A DNA stretch of 64,000 bases from Undaria pinnatifida (Eukaryota; Sar; Phaeophyceae; Laminariales; Alariaceae). The stretch lies in contig JABAKD010000025.1 in NCBI GenBank assembly GCA_012845835.1, positions 31,254,314 through 31,318,313 of the forward strand, in the 5' to 3' direction. Each line of letters opens with the position of its first letter. Within the stretch, counting starts at the first letter, position 1. The notes beneath the pieces are model-generated. The model was not told the DNA's origin. It did not search any database and was given only the letters and a program-made list of their open reading frames with translations. A program made the translations under genes and the position numbers. Below, one piece after another: positions 12,405 through 24,180 of this stretch.

Positions 12405-13260
12405 CAAAATTTAAAATACACTCCAGCTGTGAGATCGAATATTTTGTCGAAACTCATCTTTGCAAGCTGTGTGTGATACTACGATCGCGCGTGTTGCGGG
12501 TTGTGTGTCCTCATTAAGGATATAGGTCGGTGACTCTCCTTGCAACTACAGTGTAGCTATCAGGGTCAACAGGGTGATGTTAGTCAGTCTGTGCGCGGAA
12601 ACTATAAAACACGTTTCTGAGGGGGACAAAATCTGACAGCTGTGGAAGGAAATGCATCTGTTTATCATATGAATCCTGTAAGTCGAAAAACCGGCGAGGG
12701 GAGGGCTGAGTTTTGAAGCACGTGGGGGCCTGATTTTGATCAAAACGGGGGGCGGTAGGGGGGAAGGGGGGGAAGGACAGGTGGGGCAACTCCATTCTTG
12801 CGTGGAAAATATAAATCCTTCATGTGGGGGAGGTGGGGGGGGATGTGCCGGGGGGGAGTGGGGGGGGGCAGGGGGGGCTTTAGGCCGCATATATGTAGGG
12901 GGTGCTATACGCGTGGTGCTAGGTCTAGGCGATGGTGAGGGTGGTGGGAAAGGAGAGGGCGTTGGGGGCGGAGGTGGGTGGGAATTGCCGCAGCGGCATG
13001 GACGGCTTCGACAAGATAATGAATCCATATCCAGGGCGTGGGAGTGTTTGTTACTGTGGCGGATTTGGATATTGGATGGGGCGTTTGAGCAAGAGAGCGA
13101 GGAAAGAAAAAATACAATAGGGGCGGGCAGGAGGGCGGAGATGAGTTGGAGCTACGGCATGGATGGCTAGAAGGATAATGAGATGATATTAGTTGGATGG
13201 TAGTGTTTACTACTCAATATCGATTCTACATTTCGAGGGGGCAGGCATTTGAGCAGGAGT
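12405..13260 (+). repeat. G-rich dispersed repeat, forward copy
   Basis: The copy starts aaatacactccagctgtgagatcgaa, passes through gaaactcatctttgcaagctgtgtgtgat, ctacagtgtagctatcagggtcaac and gagggggacaaaatctgacagctgtgg, and then enters a run of G tracts ending with gtgctaggtctaggcgatggtg. The same order of blocks recurs at 22.9, 51.2, 52.3 and 58.6 kb and, inverted, at 49.8 and 57.5 kb. It carries no protein-coding signature. Confidence 0.8.
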
Positions 13261-14484
13261 TTTTTTCGTCTCGGCCTCAGTATGGGATTCTCGAAACAGG
13301 AATTATTCTGTAACATCGCTTCGTTCGAGCGCCGTATTCAGGGGGACGGCTCTAAAGCCCGTTGCCTTGTCTCTTACGTTCCGCACCTCGGCGTGAACGC
13401 GGATGATGGCTGAGCGAGACAAGCGAAGAATTGCTATTTATTGTGTTTGTCTTTTGTTTCGGGGAGGGACTCCCGAGACATCAGTTGTACCTTGACGTCT
13501 GCAGAGCGTAATTTACTAACAAACGGTAGTTTCTACAGTTTTGAACATTTTTGGGATGAAATTGTCCAGCGTTTGTTTTGCTTGACGTCTGCAGAGCTTG
13601 AGCGAATAAAATACGCAAAAATAAAACTTGGCTAGCCATATTTCCAACTGGGCGAAATATTTCGTCCTAAAACAAAGAATATTACCCTAATAAAAATTAC
13701 CATGGTACCGCGGTAGGTATCATTGTAGTGCATTCGTTTTTTAATTTCGGTAGGTACGTACGGACATGGATAGATGTGGCAAGCGCATGCATGACTAAAA
13801 CGGGGAGGTAGGGATTACGATTACTACGCCACAACAAGCCACCTATAAGCATGACATATGACTGCGTCCCCGGCCTCGATGGTAGTCGTATACGATTTCG
13901 GCCACATCGACAAAGTTTGTTCTCGTTCGAAAAATATCGGTACGAGTAAATAGCACACAGACTGATGATGCTATATTACACACACACTATTTTTTTCTGA
14001 CTTTTGGCGTGGAGAGGGTGTAAAATAGAGTGGAATACATTTTGGAGGTAAATAACAACGAGAAAAATCGTTGCTGACTGTTGTTACGTTGCGTCATGCG
14101 AAGGTCGTAGTAGTCGACGGTATCCACGGAAGAAAGCAATGCCATGCATTCGTCCAGATATCGCATCGTTTCGTGGGATTTTCGTTTCCCGAGAAAAATC
14201 TTTGAAAAAGTTTAGGCGGAGTGGAAACCGTGTTTTTTTGTTTTTGTTTTTTGTTGCCTGTCTCCGTTGGTGAAGCGGTCGTGTTGGTACGGAACTGACA
14301 ATTGTTGACGGGCGATCGATATTTTAGTACACCCAGCTTGCAGAGATGACTATCGACCATAAATTCGTCGAACTCGCAGCTGACGTCTTGGCAGTAATGA
14401 AAAGCAATAAAATGTACTGTGTCGCTTCCTACTTAACGTGCTTCTTGCTGCAGATTGTGGATTGGTCACCTGTTGTTCGCTATA
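13261..14484. other. Intergenic, no gene recognised
   Basis: No motif-bearing open frame, RNA gene or shared repeat was found. A short duplication of cttgacgtctgcagagc occurs near 13492 and 13582. Confidence 0.4.
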
Positions 14485-15935
14485 CAGGACCGGTCGCCCT
14501 GGTGGCCTATGTAGAGGTAACCCTCGAGTACAATCTTTCCTGTTCGATTCCTGCTGTTGTGAGAGATTAGACTTTTTCATTCATAGAAAAGCAAAAAATT
14601 GATCAACTAGCAACTGCTGGGAAAGCCTAACAGCGTGATCCGAAGCGAATCAAGGAGGGAAGAAAATGCAGAATTCACTAAACGAAAAGTTTGGCACGTA
14701 CGGTAGGGGGGAGGGGACAGGAAGGGACAGGAGGGCTCGCTATGTGACCCCGTATCTAAGTTATACTACTGGGTGGGAGGGCGAGCGTAGGGCAAGGAAA
14801 ATATATGGGATGGGAAAACAAACTGATACAATATGAGAACAGCTTTTCCGACAATCTACACCAACAAGTCATTACAGCAGTACAGTGGGGGTATCCCGAT
14901 TCAAGAACGCCCTGTGACAAGCCGAAGCAGGCGCTCATTGCCCTTATTTGTTGTGGGAAATATATTGCTGTTAGTATGCCGGTACATGGCGATTTGATCG
15001 ATATTATGTCCCGAACTGCTATCTCTTGGACAGCTCTGGGTACCAACTGGGTATATTCATCCTGAGATCGGGTGCTTTGCGGCCGAATGGCAAAGCTATG
15101 CCTTACGTGATAAGTTTGGAAGAAAACTTGCGAAAATATCAGCGAGCTACCTTATGGTTTTACCATAATAAGCAAATGAAATCGAGTTTGCCAGCAATTT
15201 GTTTCGGTGTCGTATACGCGACAAATAGGTGACTATGTACGGCCAAGTATTGCATGATTATTCGACCATTGTGAGATTAAAATACGCACCGTTTTGGTCC
15301 CACGTCAGGCTTTCCCCCACGGTCGTTATGCTCGAGTTAAGCCCGCCTTATAATCGGGAGCGGAGCTGAGTCCTGGATACGAATCGTTCTAAGTCGCCCA
15401 CCAATATATTGCGTTTGGTGCTGTTGTTGCTGTTCTGTTTTTCGTCCTCATTTCGACGGTGCGTTCTCGGCACGGCAACCTGATACAGTCTCAAAATCGC
15501 TATTGTCAGCGACCTATCACGCAAAAAAAAATATTGTCGAAATGAGCTCGCATTGCGAAAGTTACCATATGCGAGAAGTATGGTAGAAAGCCCGAGTCTG
15601 TCGAACTAATTGCGATTTGCAAATGGATCAAAGCCTGCCAGCCAATCGCGAATATGCCAATGGGGTCGAGGTTGGCACGCCGTGTGGGGAACTATCGACC
15701 TGGGAGATCATCTTTACAGTTCCCGCATTGTTGGAGCTGTAGATATTCTGATGATTTCTGAATCGGGGATGGGGCCCCATCTCCCCCGGTTGCGACGGAA
15801 TGACCCCCCATTGGTTGATGAACCTATATCATCCTCCTAGGGTGGGGTGTCGCTGTGGAGCTCGAACCAATCAGCGATTTTAGCCAACGGAATTGCGATT
15901 CCCACACCGACGGGGGCGGTGCTGACCGGACTGAA
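14485..15935 (+). repeat. 1.45-kb dispersed repeat with tRNA-like head, copy S2
   Basis: The head ggtcgccctggtggcctat ... gttcgattcct resembles a tRNA A box and B box. The following 1.4 kb is collinear with 32575-34055: for example gctatgtgacccc, tggcgatttga, cacgtcaggc, tgcgagaagtatg, gatcggggttggcacgccgtg-like and gctgtggagctcgaacc blocks occur in the same order. No common reading frame is kept, so it looks non-coding. It stops about 10-20 bases from the terminal exon of pseudogene B. Confidence 0.7.
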
Positions 15936-18927
15936 CTTGTAAAAAATATAAATACCATCAGAATGCCTGACTTTTCTACAACCCTGCCGTCCTCGTCCAT
16001 GAGACTGGTGGTCGTTTCCATGGGGATGTCGTTGATTATGATTGACTCCTCCCCATCTCCTCTGCTAGAATCACCTGAAATGAACGGGCAAGTGGAGAAA
16101 ATACGTACCTGGTAATATTTACTCAGATGATCGAAGCAAAATTGTCTTCGGTCTTGTTCAAAACGGACTTCACGGAGCGGTGTGGCAAGCAAGGCGGCGG
16201 AAACCCCCTGAACACGATTCTATCGACGTCACAACTCTGAGCTCACTTCCACTTGACTCATACGCATATCATGAAATCTGTGGCGCATCACACACCAGTA
16301 CACGACGCGGATCTACCCTCGTGAACACAAACGTGGAGGGCAACATTATCCACGGCACGCGCTGCGGACAATGGACGAGCTAGCATTGTAGCGAGGGATA
16401 GCTATGCCGCAAGGGTTCGATGCTTGCAAGGTACATGCTGGGAAGAATGCACAGGGTGGAATTCGTTCTGGCGTGACTTACCGCGCTCGGAAGGCAGAGT
16501 GTAGGGAATCCACTTGAAGACCATAACAAGAGCATACAGCAAACAAGGACGCACGCACGCGCGCGTTGGGCACGCGGCGGGATTTCAGTCAGAGACCATG
16601 GTTCGAGTACACTTGTAAGATGACAGAGCAAAACTTCATTTGTCTATATGTATTATGTGGTTCTTAGGCGTGTCAGCGTCAACCTCGCCGTGTTTTAGAC
16701 CTATGATCATTAGGTATTTTACGCACATGTGCACGCTCAAGCTGCGTTCCCCTCGCCAGACTGCTGATCTGTACCCTGATATTCATAGTAATGGTATAGA
16801 GTTTTTGTTGGCCAGAATAGCCGCCCTGCGGCAAGGGTCCGAGTGACGGCGAGGTCTAGAGGGAAGGGTATCACGTGCTGGGTAGATTTTCTGCCAACTC
16901 CCCACGCTTGCATCGACGATGTAATCCAGGTGGTCAAGAATGGCCGTGGTCATCTTCGACAGGTACATCACCCGACAAATAAGGCGACCAAAACATCGAA
17001 TGAATGGGAAACATATACCTTGGTCTCCTTTCTGTAAAAACCTAAATTGAGTAAATGGTAGCAAATCACGATGGTAGTAAGGTTTCAGCGTTTGCAGAAG
17101 TGCTAATGCAAGTGCTTGCCGCGAGACCATCATTTCACAAAATTGTGCGGTATAGTTCAGATATTCAAAGGGGTACCTATTATCGTGCAACTCTAACTGT
17201 TCGAGCTCAACCCCGGCACTAATCCTCCGCGTGGATCAAATATACTCCGCAGATAACGCAACGAAAAATTCCAGGCTTGCGCACAGCCAACCACTCCACT
17301 TACAGAGATCATCGTCGAAAATGTCTTCGTCCACGTGGCCAAAAATCTTTGTCCAGGTGGCCGCAACTGGTGGCTGTGACGGCGGGCACGGAGCATTTCC
17401 GTCGCTCGAGTGTCACCTAAATACTCGACGAGGTGCCTACCCAGATGCAATATAGTGTACGGTGCGACTAACATATATATCGCGAAATAGTAGCCAGTGT
17501 ACAAGAGGTGTACCCTTTTTTCGCTTTGACCCGGGAGTGAAAACTTGGGGTACCCCTCTACTACTGTAGCCTTGATCTACATGTGTGTGGGGTCATTTCC
17601 CAAGTTATCTTCCCCCGAGCTTTGATCACATAGTGATATGGTTGGCTAGACACAATCAACTTCCCGACCACCCTTCTGCTAAATACTCAACGGAGTATGC
17701 CTTTATAGAGCGGTCATTTTGTTGCTGGAAGCGCCATTCGCGCTTAGTTTTCTTATTATGGGCTACGGGCGTCCGTTTTCACTTTGTCGCCTACCGCTTC
17801 CACACTCTGTATCGAAGACGTCGTCATCTGAACCACCAATATCGCGAGAAGCACTTGACACCGCTGGACACGTCCACGCAGCGTCGCCGTCGTCGTAGCA
17901 CGTTGTGCAGTCGCCGTTGCCGGTTCACCACAAGGTTTTGCAGAAGGGCAAGATAAAAACCCACAAAACGACCGACGATACAAGCGTCGTGAAACATGTC
18001 CTAAGCCCCGGGTACATTGGTCAGCGCGCAGCATATAGTTTATCTACCGTGGCTGTCAGCCAAATGCGTTAGGAAAATCATTTATCCGTATGGCACCCCG
18101 CTGTGTTAACGGGCACGGGAGGATTAACGTCAAGGAAACATCCTCAACTGCTGTGCTGTATGATATAGACGTTGTGTGGGAAAACGCCCGCTACACATGC
18201 GGGTGGATCGCCGGTTAACTTACCCGATTCCAATGACATGTCCCATTTCGTGCTGGACGACCCCTTGAAATGTGCCGGCGTCTTCCAAGCCCTCAATGTC
18301 GTGTATGTCGAACGTCATTGCCCCTAGGAGGCTGAGGGTTCTGCAGGCACCCCAAACAATGCTCGGTCCAGCGGACAACCGGAATCAAGAGTTCCTCCGG
18401 AGCCGTCAATTTCTGCCAGCGTAGCGGTAATCAACAGGCGGCCAGCCGGGTAATCATTGTTTCCGCCGCAAGGCACGTGGGTGATAACCTCGGACCACCT
18501 GCGAAAAACGTGGTTAGGGTGCGCGTGTGTGGCAGTGTAAACTGTGTAGTCTACAGTACAAAGATAGGACGGAATCGCCTAACGGCAGGCAAGATATAGA
18601 CGAAAAATAATGAAATGAAACCGCAGCTGAAATATATGCAAAAAAAAATAAAAATGAAACGTAATATTAGTAAGGAAAGCACAATTGTCTAGGTAGTATA
18701 GATAGACCCTAGCTGAATTGGGTAAACGATTCGGACGGCATGGCATGCACCGCGAGCGCTCCAAAAGATATGGGAGTCGAATTCCGTTCTTCTATTTAGT
18801 AGAAAAATCCTACCGCCTTCGCAGGAAAAAAACACAACGTCAATTCATTAAAGCAGTCAGACCAAGTGCCCGACATCAAGGTACGCGAAATTTGCGAAAC
18901 CCACGTCGGAAGTAAGACCGTGAATAT

Positions 18928-19525
18928 ATTGTAGCAGCAGCGGCGGGGGTAGAAGCGGCCGATGACCGCTCCAGGAATTGAGGCACAGGAGCAGTAGTGT
19001 CTACAGCAGCGCAGCCGTCTAACAAGGGAGAGGGGGCACACAGACTGGCTCGGCGAGTTTATGACCACAGACAGTCGTTTTTGTACGTTTAGAAACGTAC
19101 TCACAGATGACACCAACAGCAGCAAAAGCACAGCAGCTACACTAGACTACACAAAACGAACGTGGTTTTAGGAAAATAAATGTGAAAATTGTCATGGAGC
19201 GGTAATTACGACTGATTGGATGGTTGAAACTCAAGTTTGCAATCTTTGTGGTTCATGGTTAGTCTGTAAACAAAAGATAAACATGACGGAAAAAAATTGG
19301 AACGTGCACAGAGCAGAGTGAGAGCAGCACGAGCAGCAGCAACACACATCAGCAGCGTCGGCGGTGGCAGGCGCAGAGGCGAGCGATAGCCCAGCAAGGA
19401 AGTGCGGCACAGCAGCAGTATTGTGTAAAGCAGCGGCCATCCGGCTGGAGGAGGAGCACACACAGCATCACTGGCATTGGCTAGGTGATGTCATGACCAC
19501 AGAAAGCCGATTTTTGATGTTTAGA
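18928..19525 (+). repeat. Diverged direct repeat inside intron 3 of pseudogene B
   Basis: Two related AGC-rich blocks, about 18928-19094 and 19360-19525, both end with tatgaccacagacagtcg-like sequence and gtttagaa. The second copy is followed at once by the MITE at 19527. The intron is about 2.0 kb here, against 0.4-0.6 kb in A, C and D, so this repeat and the MITE account for much of the excess. Confidence 0.6.
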
Positions 19526-19526
19526 A

Positions 19527-19782
19527 GAGTCATCCCACCGTAGGGTTTGCAGTCTTTGGGCCAAGACGTCCCTGGGTGATTGAAGCTCCTCATGCGAAGA
19601 ACTGCCGGTGAATGAAGTAGTTTCACGAGTACGTACTTCTTTACGACTAAAGGGGCATAGAAGCTTGGTCGGGTTAGTGCAAACGAATGCCTTTAAAGTC
19701 ATGTAGTATGGGGTGAGGTAATGAGTTCCTCTTGCGAAGAGCTCAGGGACTTTCTGCTGCAACCCTTTTCATGGGATGACTC
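19527..19782. mobile_element. MITE-like element, copy M1
   Basis: A 256-bp element with terminal inverted repeats: the left end gagtcatcccaccgtagggt pairs with the right end ccttttcatgggatgactc. The interior has tcatgcgaagaactgccggt, aagcttggtcggg and agagctcaggga, all shared with the copies at 27560, 36640, 47062 and 59338. It encodes nothing and sits inside intron 3 of pseudogene B. Confidence 0.78.
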
Positions 19783-21561
19783 ATAAACAAACGCAGTAGT
19801 CACCGGCAGCAGCAGCGGCAGCGGAATGCCACAGTAGTAAAACAGCAGTGGAGCAGTACATAGCGACCAATCCACAACGGCACCTCAGCAGTAGGGGAGA
19901 AGCTGCGTGAGATATGCACTTTCTTACGGTTTTCCACCTTCCGGGAGAGAGCGCGGGCCGTCTCCCGGGAGAGTTTCTTCATGTCCCCCGCTTGCGGAGT
20001 TGGGGCCCGTCGGCGGTTGCGTCGATGGGGACGCCGAGGGCTCATGTGTGAGGGGGGGGTGACGCGGGCGTGTGGTGTTTAGCGGGCGGGTGGCGAGCGG
20101 TGGAGCAGAGAGTTGTGTGTAAATGGTTTAAGAGAGTGGGGCAGATTGCCCCGGTTGCACGGGAGCGTTCACACGAAATATAAATTAGGCCAATTGTGGA
20201 GTATCCAGTTAATGTGCCAAGCAAGTTCAAAACAGTGCAGAGTTTGGCCTAGCCCTACTGTAGATGAACCTCCAGCTACACCGATGTTGTAATAATTTAT
20301 TGGCACACGCGACACCCAAACTAACAGGGTGATATTCCGTGTCAAAGCAAGAAAGTCGTCGCGAAAACGGAATCCGGCAGTTTGTTCTAGTGGTACACTG
20401 AGGTTCTGAGGAATGAGTAACCATAGCAACAGCGCACACTCCGGACACAGATGGTGTAAATGCAGGTCATTATCCACGTTTTTGCCTTATTCTGGTGACG
20501 AGCATTACCTGGCAGCGGCAGACTCGAAGACGACCTGGCGTTCATCCGTCCAAGTCCCAACATTGTCCACCTCGATGAAGAACGTGTCCAAAGGTGTACA
20601 TGAAACATACACACAACATACACGTTTGAACGCGTACATCACACCAAGACAGGAAAGATGTCTGGACGGTTGGCGTAAAAACGGATGCGGTGGCAGACCC
20701 TTCAAGACGAACACCCAGAAAAGGTTATCTTCACACGTACAAGTGTGAACAGAACATCAAAACCAACGAACAACCCCGGACAGACTGGTTTAGAGGTGTA
20801 CTCACTGATCTTGTATCGTGTTTTTCCCACAGAACAATCCCTTCAACACGAACAGTGGTCAATCAATACAGTTTTACTTACTCTAGCTGCAACATGTTCG
20901 ACTCAGCTCTGAAGTGTGCGACATGGACGGCGGTGCACTCATGAGGTATCGGTCTGGCATGCCATGCCTCCGTAGCCCGATGGGCAGTCGCAGACATGTC
21001 CGCCGGCACGTACAGTCATCCGCGCAAATTTCGTCCCCAGAAGCGGAGTCGCACTCTTTCGTAAACTTCGTTCAGAATATCTTGACAGCCGTTCGGACGT
21101 CCCCGGTCAGTTCGCCCGACGCCACGACGGCGCACACGTCCGCGAGGCCTACGTCGTACATTGTGTCCCACGTGTTCTCACAGTCGGAGCAGCCGTAAGG
21201 GTGACGACGATGGTCGCTGAACTCTATTTCATCGGAATGCATGTCCTTATGCATTGCGAGCAGCGTTCTGGACGTTTTGTCCTAAGCTTCCGTCGGGGGC
21301 CTTGATGCTCGTAGGCAACGATTGTTTTTCGCCCTCGACAGTGATCTTTTGCCACTGTCCGTGCGTATTGAAGGTGTAGGCAGAGTAAATATCCTTCTTG
21401 TTGAAGGTCATTCGGTAAGGCTCGTCACGACCATTGTCCCACCAGTACATCTTGATTTTCACCTTGAGGGTTTTGACATTTGTCAAATACCGCGTTGCGT
21501 TTCCAGTTCCAGCTATCAGGGGGAAGAGAAAGGTTGCTTGCGCCACACGTGACGCATTCAT

Positions 21562-22390
21562 TTTCTCTATTGCGGTGGTGGTGACAGAGCGGGCGCAGCG
21601 TTGTATCATTAACGTTCCTCGTTATTTGTCACGTCTCAGGAATAGATCAGGTCGATTATGAATATTTTCGCTTTTTTGCGCAGCAGCGACGATTCAGCGT
21701 TACGTTACTTTGCTCCGATGAATCTATACGTAGTTATTGCCTCGAGTTGTCGGGTTGATCCGCGTGCACTCTGACATACCGAACGCACGCACAGCCGGGG
21801 TGGACAACTGAAAATTATGAATAGCTTCTCGAGGAACGCATTCTTCGAAATCAGTCGGAAACTTGATCAGCGGCACGCGACGTTCTTTATATATGTTTGT
21901 TAGCAGGACGCACGACAACGTGGGAATTAGAAAAAGAAGGATCTGCGGGCATTCTGGCGGCCATAACGTACGGATTCACCTTTCTGCCATCAGGCGATGG
22001 ATGACGATGGATGTGTGGACGGGACTAGTCGACATGTTAGTCTATGCACCCGTTCCTTTCAATCGCTACACCTATTGGCCGTGAAGCTAATACGTACCAA
22101 CGACGCAGGAATTGGCATGCTTTCCAACCACGGCGGAGTGTGTTCAGTGGGAATCGCCGTACACTCGATACACCATCGAGAAGGAAATGCCACCAGTGGG
22201 CGAACACAGGCCAATATTTGCGTATGACTACATGATCTATATGCGTGACATAAATCTCAATATACAACAAATATCATGTGCTTGCTGCCGCCAATGATTC
22301 CATGAATACGTTGACCGAACTGCCGAAGATGTATGGTACTGCTTTACTTGATGTCTTCCCAACTTTCAAACGGGAGTTCCAAACCATTAG
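21562..22390 (+). other. Upstream flank of B, inverted duplicate of the flank of C, with coding-like segments
   Basis: Collinear with the reverse complement of 38690-39511. Within it, segments read on the plus strand match the other copy with many silent differences: about 22012-22080 (VWTGLVDMLVYAP), about 22141-22230 (RYTIEKEMPPVGE, PIFAYDY) and about 22304-22390 (GTALLDVFPTFKREF). Together they look like remains of a gene pointing away from the protease gene. I do not recognise the product. Frames are interrupted, so no complete gene model is offered. Confidence 0.45.
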
Positions 22391-22909
22391 GCCCGCCTCA
22401 CCTATAAATATTCACCAAAGCTCATCATGAGCGTCAGTGTGCAGCAGACTATAGAAGAACGCCCCAAAACTCGCAGCCTAAACGATCGGAGCTTATGTTA
22501 CACCATCTCCCTGGTGATGGATCGTAGAGACACAAGGGCACGACAAGGAGGTATGGACGGTGAATAAGTACAAACCCATCGTTAGGTCAAAGGAGCCTAT
22601 GCCTCTTTTGAAAGCGTCATACCTTTGCAGCACGCTGATATATATTTGGTGTTTCTACCACCACATTGTAAAAAAAAAAATTGGACACAAAAGGGCAACT
22701 GTGGCAAGTTTTTGGGGTGTTTCCTTCAAATCAACACAAAGCAAGATCCACAGAGCAAATTGCAACAATTTTTCTCAATATACTTTCCCGCGATGGATGG
22801 CAACACACCCGAAAAAAAATTCGGCATAAAAACATTTAGAATTTTCAAAGCCAAAAGCTCCCGTGTAGACGATTTTAATCTTGCAAAACGATTTTCTGAT
22901 GTACATATT
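22391..22909. other. A-rich intergenic stretch
   Basis: No gene or shared repeat recognised. A run of As near 22668-22680 and several A-rich blocks give spurious Lys-rich frames. Confidence 0.35.
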
Positions 22910-23456
22910 ATATAACTAAGAACACACTCCAGCCGTGAGATCGACGCATTCGTCCAACCCTCATCTTTGCATGAGCTGTGTGTGACACTCCGATCACGCG
23001 TATTACGGGTTGTGTGTCCTCATTAACGTAAGGATAAAGATCGACGAACCTCTTTGGAACTACAGCGTACCTGTCGGGTTCAACAGGGTGATCTAAGTCT
23101 CAAGTCTGTGCGCGGAAACTATAAATCCCGTTTCTGAGGGGGACAGAATATGACAGCTGTGGAAAGAAATGCATCGATTTATCAAGTGAATCCTGTAGGT
23201 CGTATACCTCGTGAGGGGAAGGCGGAGTTTGTACGACGCGGGGGGCTGGGTTCGACCAGGAGGTATCCGGGGGGGGGGGGGGGGAGGGTCGTGCCGGACA
23301 AATCAATCTGTGAGTGGAAACTCTAAATCCTATAAGGGGATAAATGTGACGGTTTTGGAAGGAATGCACCAGTATCTCATGTATATCCTGTAGGTTGTAC
23401 AACCAGTGAGGAGAGGCCGGTGTGTTTGAGGGGGTGGGGGGGGTGGGGTTATAACG
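22910..23456 (+). repeat. G-rich dispersed repeat, forward copy
   Basis: Starts acactccagccgtgagatcg and follows the same block order as 12405-13260, through gagggggacagaatatgacagctgtgg, a G tract at about 23268-23286 and taggttgtacaaccagtgag. It is more diverged than the copies at 51-53 kb. Confidence 0.75.
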
Positions 23457-23815
23457 CTTAGTTTAGGTGAGCTACAGGTTGCTATTTTCAAGTGGTCGAA
23501 CGGACCAAAACCCCACTAATACCTCAACAAATGGCGTCATTGACAGATCATGGGTTGTTGAGGTCGTGGGTTCAAACTCCACATCCGCCATATTTAACTT
23601 TTTCAGACTTTTCTCATGTCGAACTTGAACATTACTCTTCCCGGTATGCCCAGGAGATGAAACGGCTTGGATAATTGACAGTTCCGCCCGTATATCCGGC
23701 CGAGCTACTATGCCGCCGTTTCATGGAGAAAGAGTGTCATAAGGCTTAGTTTGGGTAAGCTATTGGTTAACCTTTTGCAGGTTGTCAAACGGACTAATTC
23801 CCCAGTTTAAGACAC
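23457..23815 (+). repeat. Direct-repeat pair flanking a tRNA-like B box
   Basis: The block cgcttagtttaggtgagcta ... aacggaccaa at about 23457-23515 recurs at about 23747-23815 as ggcttagtttgggtaagcta ... aacggactaa. Between them, gtcgtgggttcaaactccac followed by atccgcca looks like the 3' half of a tRNA (T arm and acceptor strand). A complete cloverleaf is not visible. The second repeat ends exactly where the integrase fragment of the retroelement stops, which suggests an insertion junction. Confidence 0.45.
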
Positions 23816-24074
23816 CTGGACCTTGCGGCAAAGGCATTGTGATGATGGGCCAGCGGACAGTCAGCCGTGGGGTTTTCCGCGCTTGGCACTTTAAGCACTG
23901 ACGAAGCCACCACCGGGTGTAAACATTCCTGCCACTCCACCGATGAAAATGCACCAGCATGCGCAACGTACGGGTGGTGCCAAACTCACAAGAGGCCGTC
24001 GAGTGACAAGCTTGCATGATCCAAGGGCGCATGAGCAGGGGAACGTAGATGCGAACTGGCTCGTCGTTTAGCAA
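23816..24074 (-). pseudogene. Integrase zinc-finger fragment
   Basis: Reads RPWIMQACHSTASCEFGTTR, then WWLRQCLKCQARKTPR, which is the HHCC region of a Gypsy integrase. One expected His in the CHSTASC-x-G stretch is Glu here, so a zinc ligand seems lost. The DDE catalytic core, which normally follows after PLPxGPG, is missing. Sequence similarity ends at about 23816, at the start of an unrelated direct repeat. Confidence 0.75.
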
Positions 24075-24180
24075 ACAAGCATCTCGCCCAACAGCGGTCT
24101 ATTTGTGAGAGCTTGTTGGCGGGAGTGTAGGGTTACGGACGAATAGGACGATGTCGTCGTCGGTTGTATGTAATCGACCT

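Larger units (their letters stand above)
15947..21561 (-). pseudogene. Protease paralogue B, decayed copy of the EGF-metalloprotease
   Basis: Homologue of gene C on the minus strand. Recognisable pieces: exon 1 fused to exon 2 at 21561-20940, exon 3 20593-20509, exon 4 18498-18224, exon 5 17937-17795, exon 6 17373-17304, exon 7 16971-16903, micro-exon 16513-16482, last exon 16074-15947. Lesions seen: one extra base near 21280 that leads to a TAA; TGC to TGA in the KIFC codon; deletion joining exons 1 and 2; lost donor after the EGF exon; AG lost before exons 3, 5, 7 and the micro-exon; eight extra bases in exon 4; TGA inside exon 5; deletion of the Met-turn in exon 6; lost donor after exon 7; one extra base in the micro-exon; stop codon lost in the last exon. 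HEMGHVIGIG itself survives. It cannot make the full protein. Confidence 0.88.

Noticed and set aside
11238-13170. Pro-rich and Gly-rich open frames of up to 160 codons
   Set aside because: They are translations of C/G tracts in the dispersed repeat, and the same artefact appears at 51-53 kb and 57-59 kb.
23560-23597. Possible complete tRNA gene
   Set aside because: Only the T-arm and 3' acceptor-like part is recognisable; no D arm or full acceptor stem could be paired.
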